DNA of 64,000 nucleotides from the NCBI RefSeq assembly GCF_014932895.1, contig NZ_JACYOF010000017.1, positions 16,594 to 80,593 on the forward strand, in the 5' to 3' direction. Every line of letters starts with the position of its first letter. Within the stretch, counting starts at the first letter, position 1. Below are positions 37,474 through 44,442 of this stretch, piece by piece. The position numbers and the translations under genes are program-made. The notes beneath the pieces are model-generated. The model worked only from the letters and a program-made list of their open reading frames with translations. It was not told the origin of the DNA and did not search any database. This stretch comes from Bacillus thuringiensis (lineage in GTDB: Bacteria > Bacillota > Bacilli > Bacillales > Bacillaceae_G).

Positions 37474-38640
37474 TTGATAAAAAACCCCAAGGTTTTAATA
37501 TTAACTGCACATTACGGTAATGGTCATGTGCAAGTAGCGAAAACATTAGAACAAACATTTCGCCAAAAAGGAATCGAAGATGTAATTGTGTGCGACTTGT
37601 TTGGAGAATCACATCCATTTATAACCGACATTACAAAATATTTATATTTAAAAAGTTATACAATAGGAAAAGAATTATATCGTTTGTTTTATTACGGGGT
37701 AGAAAAAATTTATGATAAGAAAATAGCATCTTGGTACGCAAATTTTGGCAGGAAACGTTTGAAATCACTTTTACAAGTAGAGAAACCGGACATTGTCATT
37801 AATACCTTTCCAATCATAGCTGTACCAGAATTGAAAAAGCAAACAGGTATTTCAATTCCTGTTTATAACGTATTAACGGATTTTTGCGTGCATAAAATAT
37901 GGATTCATCGAGAAGTAGATCGTTATTTCGTAGCAACTGATCACGTGAAAAAAGTGATGGTTGATATCGGTGTGCCTGCGGAGAAAATTGTTGAAACTGG
38001 AATTCCGATTCGCAGTAGTTTTGAGTTAAAGATAAATCCAGATATTATATATAATAAATATCAGTTATGTAAGAACAAAAAGATTTTACTAATTGTAGCA
38101 GGTGCTCATGGGGTACTAGGAAGTGTAAAAGAACTATGCCAGTCATTTATGTCAGTACCTAATTTACAAGTAGTTGTCGTTTGTGGGAAAAATGAAGCTT
38201 TAAAACAGGATTTAGTAGGGTTACAGAAACAAAATTCTGATGCACTAAAAGTATTTGGTTATGTTGAAAACATTGATGAACTATTCCGTGTTACTTCCTG
38301 TATGATTACGAAGCCAGGCGGTATTACGTTAAGTGAAGCAGCAGCGTTGCAAGTACCAGTCATTTTATATAAGCCTGTTCCAGGACAAGAAAATGAAAAT
38401 GCGATGTACTTTGAAAGAAAAGGAGCTGCAGTTGTAATTCGTGATGATAGTGAGGTTTTTGCAAAAACAGAGGCGGTATTACTAGATGAGATGAAGCTTC
38501 TTCAAATGAAAGAGGCCATGAAAAGCATTTATCGTCCGGAGCCAGCTGGTCATATTGTGGATGCAATTTTGGCAGAAAATCATGCAGAGCCCAATCGTAT
38601 ACCTATGAAATCACCTGCTCTTGCAGAATCGTTTACTTAA
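37474..38640 (+). CDS. ugtP: Processive diacylglycerol glucosyltransferase
   Basis: This 388-residue GT28-type enzyme transfers glucose from UDP-glucose to diacylglycerol, making the glycolipid anchor of lipoteichoic acid. The N-terminal MGDG-synthase-like domain begins '[18 protein letters not shown]'. The nucleotide side has '[31 protein letters not shown]', the family hallmark. It starts at TTG 37474 after TAGGAGTGG. The length fits B. anthracis UgtP as I remember it. Confidence 0.94.
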   Translation: MIKNPKVLILTAHYGNGHVQVAKTLEQTFRQKGIEDVIVCDLFGESHPFITDITKYLYLKSYTIGKELYRLFYYGVEKIYDKKIASWYANFGRKRLKSLLQVEKPDIVINTFPIIAVPELKKQTGISIPVYNVLTDFCVHKIWIHREVDRYFVATDHVKKVMVDIGVPAEKIVETGIPIRSSFELKINPDIIYNKYQLCKNKKILLIVAGAHGVLGSVKELCQSFMSVPNLQVVVVCGKNEALKQDLVGLQKQNSDALKVFGYVENIDELFRVTSCMITKPGGITLSEAAALQVPVILYKPVPGQENENAMYFERKGAAVVIRDDSEVFAKTEAVLLDEMKLLQMKEAMKSIYRPEPAGHIVDAILAENHAEPNRIPMKSPALAESFT

Positions 38641-38643
38641 TAT

Positions 38644-38680
38644 GAAACCCTCTTTTGGATGTTTAAAGAGGGTTCTTTAT
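38644..38680 (+). terminator. ugtP terminator
   Basis: AACCCTCTTT/AAAGAGGGTT stem followed by CTTTATTATTT. Confidence 0.82.
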
Positions 38681-38704
38681 TATTTAAAAAGAAAAAACAG
38701 CAAC

Positions 38705-38896
38705 TTATCCACAAAAAGGTTGCGCTTTCATTAGACAGTAAAGTCGGAATATTAACAACTATATCCACATAGTCCACAATTTTTAGAAAAATATCCACAA
38801 TTCTAACAGTTGACATGTGCTTAAATATATAAATATATTAAAGGTTTTTGAAAATTAATCACAATTCTATTAATTCTGTGGATAAAGTTGTCCACA
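38705..38896. other. Cluster of six DnaA-box-like sequences
   Basis: Exact TTATCCACA lies at 38705-38713 (plus) and 38877-38885 (minus). One-mismatch sites are ATATCCACA (38761 and 38791) and TTGTCCACA (38888); a two-mismatch TAGTCCACA starts at 38770. An AT-rich stretch (38820-38876) separates the two groups. The cluster fills the gap between the ugtP terminator and the next hairpin, with no ORF. It resembles the DnaA-box clusters that B. subtilis carries away from oriC. Confidence 0.7.
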
Positions 38897-38898
38897 AC

Positions 38899-38934
38899 AA
38901 AAAAGTTCCCTTATGTATAAGGGAACTTTTTTGT
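38899..38934. terminator. Symmetrical terminator hairpin after the DnaA-box cluster
   Basis: AAAAGTTCCCTTAT/ATAAGGGAACTTTT stem with A and T tracts on both sides. It follows no obvious plus-strand gene after the ugtP terminator. Confidence 0.8.
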
Positions 38935-38965
38935 CTATTCTTATTAGTTAGGAAAATTATGTAAT

Positions 38966-39007
38966 GAAAATGAATAATTAGGGGGGAACTTCTAATTATT
39001 CATTTTC
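38966..39007 (-). terminator. Hairpin downstream of yfhE
   Basis: GAAAATGAATAATTAG/CTAATTATTCATTTTC, a perfect 16-bp stem with a 10-nt loop, just past the yfhE stop on the minus strand. Confidence 0.75.
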
Positions 39008-39010
39008 ACT

Positions 39011-39130
39011 TTAAATGCCTTTTGAGCGATATCCCGCTGCACGATCTGCTTTTCGAAATTCTCGTTGATAGAGAACTTCTTGTGTACTAGATAATGTGTT
39101 TTTTGCTTTGTCGCGTTTCTTTTTATCCAT
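39011..39130 (-). CDS. yfhE: YfhE-family small protein (39 aa)
   Basis: The sequence is MDKKKRDKAKNTLSSTQEVL and then a basic 'EFRKADRAAGYRSKGI'. ATG (39128-39130) follows CACGAGGTG on the minus strand. It matches the short YfhE family of Bacillus, and other yfh genes lie nearby. Function unknown. Confidence 0.8.
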   Translation of the reverse strand: MDKKKRDKAKNTLSSTQEVLYQREFRKADRAAGYRSKGI

Positions 39131-39240
39131 TACAAATCACCTCGTGTCCTAAAGTCACTATCTATCGTTTCCAAAGACATGGGGTGATATACGTATATAT
39201 CAAAAGTATAATGATTGATTGTTATTTCTGAAAATTTAGA

Positions 39241-39798
39241 TTAAGCTTCTTTTAAGTGATGGGCATCTTGGAATGTTGTATCTCGCATTGTTGCAAGTGT
39301 ATATTGATCTTTTGGAATTTCATATAAGTTATATACTTCTTCATTCGCATTAATTTCATCATAAACGGCTTTTCTTGTTTCGTTTGCTAGATTTACATAT
39401 TGTAGTTTTTCGGCAGCTTTAATAGAACGAATATTTATTTTACGAATACGCATAAAGATTGTTTCGATATCTAATTCATAGAAAAGTTCGCTGAAAAATG
39501 AATCTTTCGCTAATTTATTATATCCTTTACCATGATACGGTTTTCCAAGCCATGTTCCAAGAAATCCGGCTTTTTCTTGCACATCAAATAAAGTAATTGT
39601 TCCGATAGGGTTACCCCATTCATCTAAAATTGTGCGTGAAATCAATTCTCCACGCTCTTCGGCTTCAATGGTTTGTTTCGTTAAAAATAAATATTCCTCA
39701 TAAGAATAAGCCTTTTGACGCACAAAAGGGAAGACAGCTGGATCCACCATTAACTCGTATAGAACGTGGCTGTCGTGTAAGTCGCGTTTTTTCAACAT
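39241..39798 (-). CDS. GNAT acetyltransferase (RimJ/RimL type)
   Basis: This 185-residue protein has the GNAT fold: 'LISRTILDEWGNPIGTITLFD', the acetyl-CoA loop 'LGTWLGKPYHGKGYNKLAKDSF' (Q/R-x-x-G-x-G/A site) and 'RIRKINIRSIKAAEKLQY'. The target is unknown. ATG follows GAGGAGGAG. The gene lies behind a leader with a tRNA-like segment and an intrinsic terminator (39831-39947), so its expression is probably controlled by attenuation. Confidence 0.85.
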   Translation of the reverse strand: MLKKRDLHDSHVLYELMVDPAVFPFVRQKAYSYEEYLFLTKQTIEAEERGELISRTILDEWGNPIGTITLFDVQEKAGFLGTWLGKPYHGKGYNKLAKDSFFSELFYELDIETIFMRIRKINIRSIKAAEKLQYVNLANETRKAVYDEINANEEVYNLYEIPKDQYTLATMRDTTFQDAHHLKEA

Positions 39799-39830
39799 AC
39801 TAACTCCTCCTCACACGAGGGTAGCATGAC

Positions 39831-39888
39831 GAAAAAACACCCCACCCTCGAAATTTTTATATCAATCTTAAAAAAATTTCGGGGTGGG
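39831..39888 (-). terminator. Intrinsic terminator overlapping the tRNA-like element
   Basis: On the minus strand CCCACCC-CGAAATTTTT pairs with AAAAATTTCG-AGGGTGGG, then TTTTTT follows. The 5' strand of this stem contains the 3' T-stem strand of the tRNA-like element, so the two folds exclude each other. Confidence 0.75.
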
Positions 39889-39947
39889 AATCGAACCCAC
39901 TAGAACCAGTTTATAACGCTGGTGGCGCACCATTTGCCTTCCCCATT
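39877..39947 (-). ncRNA. tRNA-like element with UAU anticodon loop
   Basis: On the minus strand a near-canonical cloverleaf core can be drawn. The D arm is GGC-AAATGGTGC-GCC with the GG pair. The anticodon arm is CCAGC-GTTATAA-ACTGG, with TAT at 39915-39913. A five-base variable loop follows, then the T arm GTGGG-TTCGATT-CCCAC. The acceptor stem pairs only partly (GGG with CCC, then mismatches), base 8 is A, and no CCA is encoded. It is not an ordinary tRNA gene. B. cereus has a lysylated tRNA-like RNA called tRNA-Other in the literature; identity with it is a hypothesis. Confidence 0.55.
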
Positions 39948-40000
39948 CATCAATTTGAAAATGATAATCACGACACAAATTGATTATGGTTTCATTCAGT

Positions 40001-40030
40001 TTATAATCGTATAATACTTTATCTAGTCAA
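40001..40030 (-). promoter_or_regulatory. Promoter of the tRNA-like leader
   Basis: TTGACT (40025-40030, minus strand) and TTATAA (40001-40006) are 18 bp apart. Transcription would start near 39994, about 47 nt before the tRNA-like element and about 195 nt before the GNAT start codon. Confidence 0.6.
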
Positions 40031-40039
40031 AAAAATAAA

Positions 40040-41170
40040 CTAGTTTTTTTTATTTTTTTTGTAAATTATTTTTCCGTCAATCATTGTGAGTACAGGCTTG
40101 GCTAAATAATGGAAAGGATGATGGGTCCATAACACAAGATCAGCGTCTTTTCCAACTTCAATACTTCCAATTCTATCCTCTAAGCGCAAGTTTCGTGCTG
40201 GAAGTATGGTGATTCCTTCTAAAGCTGTTTTCTCATCTAATCCTTCTCGTACGGCCATAGCAGCACAAACATTTAAATATTGAATCGGGGTATACGGGTG
40301 ATCTGTTGTAATCGAAACTTCTATGCCATTTTTTGATAATATATGGTAAGTATCCCATGTTTTATGTTTAAGTTCGATTTTTGAACGTCGTGTAAGAGTA
40401 GGACCAACTGAAACTTTTAAATTATGTTTTGAAAGCTCATCGACAATAAAGTGTCCCTCTGTACAATGTTCAATACGTAAATCAAGATTGAATTCTGTTG
40501 CAAAGCGAAGAGCGGAGCTAATATCATCTGCGCGGTGAGCGTGGATACGTACCGGTATTTCGCGGCGTAATGCCTTTAAAATAGGGAGCATTCGAAAATC
40601 AGCTTCATGTCCATAGTGCTGTGCATCATAGAATGATTCACGAAGCAATCCCATAATGCCCATACGTGTTATGGATTCTTTTGTACCGTTACTATGGACC
40701 TTTTTAGGGTTTTCTCCAAAGGCAATTTTTAAACCAGCGGGTTCTTGAATAATCATACGATCAATACAAGTTCCAGCAGTTTTTATTACACAAGTAGTAC
40801 CCCCGATAATATTTTGACTCCCAGGCATAACGTGAACAGTTGTGATCCCATTTTGTACAGCGTCTTGAAATGCAATATCGAAAGGATGGATACCATCTAG
40901 AGAACGGATATGAGGTGTTGAAACTTCAGATGTTTCATTTGCATCATTACCAGCCCAACCAGTCCCTTCATCATAGAGGCCGAGGTGTGTATGAACATCA
41001 ATAAATCCAGGTAAGAGATGAAGAGCCCGTGCATCTATAACTGTCATATCTTGAGTAGGCTGAATAAAAGGTTTAACCTCGGTGATTTGTTCTCCAGTAA
41101 CGAGTACATCCCCTTGGAGTTTTGGAGATGTAATAGGATACACAATGGCTTGTTTGAGCAATATTTTCAT
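40040..41170 (-). CDS. Amidohydrolase-superfamily metalloenzyme
   Basis: This 376-residue protein has the amidohydrolase signature: 'GFIDVHTHLGL' (first two metal histidines), 'VRIHAHRADD', 'LRIEHCTEGH' and 'SITTDHPYTP' (metal Asp). The closing 'GSIEVGKDADLVLW' is the usual urease/imidazolonepropionase-like composite domain. The substrate is unknown. The ATG at 41170 is preceded by GAGGTACC. Confidence 0.87.
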   Translation of the reverse strand: MKILLKQAIVYPITSPKLQGDVLVTGEQITEVKPFIQPTQDMTVIDARALHLLPGFIDVHTHLGLYDEGTGWAGNDANETSEVSTPHIRSLDGIHPFDIAFQDAVQNGITTVHVMPGSQNIIGGTTCVIKTAGTCIDRMIIQEPAGLKIAFGENPKKVHSNGTKESITRMGIMGLLRESFYDAQHYGHEADFRMLPILKALRREIPVRIHAHRADDISSALRFATEFNLDLRIEHCTEGHFIVDELSKHNLKVSVGPTLTRRSKIELKHKTWDTYHILSKNGIEVSITTDHPYTPIQYLNVCAAMAVREGLDEKTALEGITILPARNLRLEDRIGSIEVGKDADLVLWTHHPFHYLAKPVLTMIDGKIIYKKNKKN

Positions 41171-41282
41171 AGGTACCTCATTTCTATTACTTTGAAATGT
41201 TAATGGAAACTAATACAAAGTAACTGAAAGGTTATTCGTGTAGTAATGCTCCTGATCCTAGAAAATGAAAGTTTTGGAGGGG

Positions 41283-41371
41283 ATAAAGTGAAACTTTAAT
41301 CAATGGGGACAGCCTCAGCTGATTATTAGCCCCATCAATTAAGAATTTACGGCCGCAAGTAGCGGGATAAC
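41283..41371 (-). repeat. bcr1-type repeat, short form, copy 5
   Basis: ATAAAGTGAAACTTTAATCA at one end and GCGGGATAA at the other enclose about 88 bp. The long hairpin of the full repeat is absent and the short hairpin has diverged. Confidence 0.7.
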
Positions 41372-41399
41372 CTCCTCGTAAAACTGTATTTTAGAAGTA

Positions 41400-42305
41400 C
41401 TACATTGTATGCGAGAGTATATTTCGTAATGCATGGTTTACTGTTGGAAATATGAATTGATATCCATGTACAATAGCTTTATTTGGTAATACATGTTGAC
41501 CTTCTAATACGAGTACGCTCATTTCGCCAAGTAAAGCTTGAAGTATAAATGAAGGAACGGGTAGCCAATGAGGTTTTCCTGTTATGGAGGCAATAGTTTC
41601 TCCGAATGCCTTCATTCTTATTGGTGTGGGAGCTGTAATATTAAGGGGGCCAACTATTTCTTTTTTGTGTATAACAAAGTCAATCATGCGAACAGCATCA
41701 TCTAAATGAATCCATGATAACCATTGGTTTCCAGATCCAATTGTCCCCCCGATATATAATTGATAAGGGAGTAGCATTTTTGAAAAAGCGCCTCCATCTG
41801 TCCCTAATACGACTCCAAATCTTGCGTAGACAGTCCTTATTCCAAGTGAGTGAGCTTTAGATGCTTCTTGTTCCCATAAATATACTGTATTCGCTAAAAA
41901 GTCATCTCCAGGGTTCGTTTGTCCTTCGGTAAAAGACTCGGATTCAGATGTTCCATAGTATCCAATAGCACTTGCGTTAATAAATGTATGTGGTTTTGTG
42001 TTGAGTGCTTGCAATTGTTTAATGAGTCCTTTTGTTGTTTGAATTCTACTGTTTAAAATTGCTTCTTTTTGTTTTTTTGTCCATCTACTATTAATAGATT
42101 CTCCAGCTAGATTAATAACTACATCAATAGAGGAGAGAGGGAAGGTCTGTAAATCTGGTGTCCATTGTACGTATTGAAGGTTAGGGAGTGAAGTTTCAGC
42201 ATCTTTTTTTCGAGTCAGAATGTAAACAGTATATCCTTTTTGAATAAAAAAAGTAGAAAGGTATTTACCGATAAAACCGGTGCCACCGGAAATTGCGATT
42301 TTCAC
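41400..42305 (-). CDS. yfhF: SDR39U1-type epimerase-like protein YfhF
   Basis: This 301-residue atypical SDR has the NADP site 'ISGGTGFIGKYLS' at its start, 'VVINLAGESINSRWT' and 'FINASAIGYYG' (Ser/Tyr region), and a C-terminal DUF1731-like part ending 'FIFPTVNHALRNIL'. I prefer GTG 42305, eight bases after GAGGAGG; ATG 42311 would leave only two bases. It is divergent from recX, as expected for the yfhF-recX locus. Confidence 0.87.
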   Translation of the reverse strand: MKIAISGGTGFIGKYLSTFFIQKGYTVYILTRKKDAETSLPNLQYVQWTPDLQTFPLSSIDVVINLAGESINSRWTKKQKEAILNSRIQTTKGLIKQLQALNTKPHTFINASAIGYYGTSESESFTEGQTNPGDDFLANTVYLWEQEASKAHSLGIRTVYARFGVVLGTDGGAFSKMLLPYQLYIGGTIGSGNQWLSWIHLDDAVRMIDFVIHKKEIVGPLNITAPTPIRMKAFGETIASITGKPHWLPVPSFILQALLGEMSVLVLEGQHVLPNKAIVHGYQFIFPTVNHALRNILSHTM

Positions 42306-42386
42306 AATCATTTCCTCCTCATTATATATATTCTTGAAAAACAAAAATGTTCCTCGACTATGTTAAAATAATAGAGAGGTGAGAGT

Positions 42387-43199
42387 ATGGCTGTCATTAC
42401 AAAAATAGAAGTGCAAAAACGATCGAAAGAACGATTTAATATTTATATTGATAAAGGTCAAGGTGAAGAGTACGGATTTAGTGTAAATCAAGTAATCTTA
42501 ATAAAACACGGATTACAAAAAGGCTTAGAAATTGATGAAATAGAGTTAGGAAATATTTTGTACAATGAAGAGGTGCAGAAAGCATATTTACAAGCAATTT
42601 CCTATTTATCCTATCAAATGAGAACGAAACAAGAAATAGAAGATTTTTTACGAAAAAAAGAAGTGGGACAGGCCATCATCTCTGAAGTCGTTTCGAAATT
42701 ATTACATGATCGATATATTAATGATAAAGAGTACGCCATTTTATATACGCGAACGCAAAGTAATGTGAATCGAAAGGGTCCAACTGTTATAAAAAGAGAG
42801 CTGTTAAATAAAGGTGTTCAGGATCTAATCATTACACATAGTTTACAAGAGTATCCAAAGGAGAAGCAAATTGAAAATGCTTCGGTTCTTATAGAGAAGA
42901 AGAAAAAATCTTATCAAAAGCATTCATTTTTACAAATGAAGCTAAAGTTAGACGAAATGCTTGTTCGTAAAGGATATTCTAGAGATGTGATTCAAATTTG
43001 TTTGGAAGAATTGAAAGACGAAAAAGATGACGAACAGCAACAAGAAGCGTTACACTATCATGGGAATAAATATTATGAGAAATATAAGAAGTATGATGGA
43101 TGGACTTTCGAAAATAAGATGAAACAAGCGTTATACCGTAAAGGATTCTCTATTGATGAGATAGAGATATTTTTACAAATGAAACGTGAAGAGGGATGA
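42387..43199 (+). CDS. recX: Regulatory protein RecX
   Basis: This 270-residue, all-helical protein is made of RecX three-helix repeats ('LSYQMRTKQEIEDFLRKK', 'LLHDRYINDKEYAILYTRTQ', 'RRKGPTVIKRELLNKGV'-like). RecX binds the RecA filament and limits recombinase activity. Length and repeats are normal for Bacillus. ATG after GAGGTGAG. yfhH starts 13 bp after its stop. Confidence 0.93.
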   Translation: MAVITKIEVQKRSKERFNIYIDKGQGEEYGFSVNQVILIKHGLQKGLEIDEIELGNILYNEEVQKAYLQAISYLSYQMRTKQEIEDFLRKKEVGQAIISEVVSKLLHDRYINDKEYAILYTRTQSNVNRKGPTVIKRELLNKGVQDLIITHSLQEYPKEKQIENASVLIEKKKKSYQKHSFLQMKLKLDEMLVRKGYSRDVIQICLEELKDEKDDEQQQEALHYHGNKYYEKYKKYDGWTFENKMKQALYRKGFSIDEIEIFLQMKREEG

Positions 43200-43212
43200 G
43201 GGGAATAATAAG

Positions 43213-43530
43213 ATGAATATGCCAAAACGCTACAGTGAAATGACACAGCATGAGCTTAGGGAAGAAATTGGAGCTTTGAAGGAGCAAGCAGTAAAGGCTG
43301 AGCAACTTGGAATTGTAAATGAATTTGATGTATTAATGAGAAAGATGGCTATGGCTCGTGCTTACATGACTGATATAAACAAATTCCATATTGGTGAAAC
43401 CTATGAATTAGTAGAGGAACCTGGTGTAGTATTTAAAATTACGTACTTCAATGGGGTATTTGCTTGGGGATATAAGCAAAATGATAAGGAAGAGATTGGG
43501 ATACCAATTTCCTTGTTACAAGAAAAATGA
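43213..43530 (+). CDS. yfhH: YfhH-family protein
   Basis: This 105-residue soluble protein has an N-terminal helical hairpin ('MTQHELREEIGALKEQAVKAEQLG') and a C-terminal beta segment ('YELVEEPGVVFKITYFNGVFAWGY'). I chose ATG 43213 because GAGGGG stands before it and the length then equals YfhH. The in-frame start at 43186 lies inside recX. Probably co-transcribed with recX. Function unknown. Confidence 0.85.
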   Translation: MNMPKRYSEMTQHELREEIGALKEQAVKAEQLGIVNEFDVLMRKMAMARAYMTDINKFHIGETYELVEEPGVVFKITYFNGVFAWGYKQNDKEEIGIPISLLQEK

Positions 43531-43562
43531 AAACCAGAGAGCTAATATCTCTCTGGTTTTCA
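43527..43562 (+). terminator. recX-yfhH terminator
   Basis: GAAAACCAGAGAG/CTCTCTGGTTTTC hairpin overlapping the yfhH stop codon. Confidence 0.82.
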
Positions 43563-43594
43563 TCTTTGGTAGGCGTTAAAGGAGATAGGAGATT

Positions 43595-43747
43595 CTAAAA
43601 TTGGCGTTTTTTACATTCGTTGGCCAATATAATGAGAGACTGGGTTTGTTGCGTCTGTCCGTTAACTTGCGCTTTCGCATGTTTCGGACGAGTCCACGTA
43701 TGGTTAAATAATTCAGAACGACTATCTAAACGATCACGGTAGCTCAT
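43595..43747 (-). CDS. Small YpzG-like protein (50 aa)
   Basis: It reads MSYRDRLDSRSELFNHTWTR and then 'PKHAKAQVNGQTQQTQSL'. The 'PKHAxxQVNGxTQ' core is that of the YpzG family as I recall it. ATG (43745-43747) follows AGGTGATAA. It sits just downstream of sspK on the same strand, so a spore role is possible. Confidence 0.68.
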   Translation of the reverse strand: MSYRDRLDSRSELFNHTWTRPKHAKAQVNGQTQQTQSLIILANECKKRQF

Positions 43748-43784
43748 CTTTATCACCTCGTGTAGGAAGTTAATTTATTTTGTA

Positions 43785-43943
43785 CTACTCTTCCTGCTGA
43801 TTTGCAGCACGCATACGTTCTTGTGGGTGCGTGTTAATTGTGCCGTTAGGTCGTTTCGAAGCGAAGCGTGATTTCGCCTTCGGCTGACCGTCGATTTTGC
43901 TGTTGTTTTTTGACTCAGACCAAAATTCGGCTTGTTTACCCAT
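43785..43943 (-). CDS. sspK: Small acid-soluble spore protein K
   Basis: This 52-residue protein reads [20 protein letters not shown] and then '[26 protein letters not shown]'. The '[19 protein letters not shown]' block is diagnostic of SspK, a minor SASP made in the forespore. ATG follows GAGGAGGGC. B. subtilis sspK also lies in the yfh region. Confidence 0.9.
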
Positions 43944-44040
43944 TGCGAACGCCCTCCTCATCATCAGTTGATACCTCTTTAAGAAGTATCAATTATAGAA
44001 TGTGCAAAATAGAAGAAACTATCCTTTAGAAATGAAGGGA

Positions 44041-44128
44041 ATAAAGTGAAACTTTAACCAGTTGTTTTTTCATCCCCCATTGATTATTAGCCCGCACCAA
44101 TCAGGCTGCCCAAAAATAGTGGGATAAA
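44041..44128 (-). repeat. bcr1-type repeat, short form, copy 6, next to the yfhJ ribosome site
   Basis: ATAAAGTGAAACTTTAACCA to GTGGGATAAA, 88 bp. It is the short form like copy 5. It ends 21 bp before the yfhJ ATG and so forms most of that gene's leader. Confidence 0.72.
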
Positions 44129-44149
44129 TAGATAAAAGGAGATTAGAAT

Positions 44150-44416
44150 ATGAATGATATTTACGAAACATTAACGAAAGAACTATTAGACAAAAATGAC
44201 AAACTTTCTTACGCGCAAGCTCGTGCGTGGGTTGAATTACTGTGGGAAGACTTTCAAACAACTTATGCGAAATCAGGTCGTTACCAAGGTGATGAAATGA
44301 CTGAGCAAGTAGTACGAACATGGATTAATAATCATGGAGCACGTCTTCATGAAATGCGTACAAATAATCCGAAATATAGCCATTTAATTAATCAAGAAGA
44401 CCATTTAAAACATTAA
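44150..44416 (+). CDS. yfhJ: YfhJ-family (WVELL) protein
   Basis: This 88-residue soluble protein has the family core 'SYAQARAWVELLWEDFQTTYAK', the WVELL motif that names the Pfam family. AAAGGAGATT precedes the ATG. A bcr1 short copy lies directly upstream, so the promoter must be in or before the repeat. Function unknown. Confidence 0.87.
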   Translation: MNDIYETLTKELLDKNDKLSYAQARAWVELLWEDFQTTYAKSGRYQGDEMTEQVVRTWINNHGARLHEMRTNNPKYSHLINQEDHLKH

Positions 44417-44442
44417 AAAAAGCGACTTAAGTCGCTTTTTTT
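44414..44442. terminator. Bidirectional terminator
   Basis: AAAAAAAGCGACTTA/AAGTCGCTTTTTTT palindrome between convergent yfhJ and yfhP. Confidence 0.9.

Noticed and set aside
38705-38896. A chromosomal replication origin
   Set aside because: dnaA, dnaN, rpmH and other oriC neighbours are absent and the surrounding genes are ordinary core genes, so a DnaA-box cluster outside oriC is the better reading.
39877-39947. An ordinary tRNA-Ile(UAU) gene
   Set aside because: The acceptor stem has mismatches at three of seven positions, base 8 is not U and the T stem is shared with a terminator, so it was kept only as tRNA-like.
39831-39994. A T-box riboswitch before the GNAT gene
   Set aside because: AGGGTGGGG occurs, but not the full T-box sequence in the required place; the motif is on the 3' side of the terminator, and no stem I with a specifier loop can be seen.
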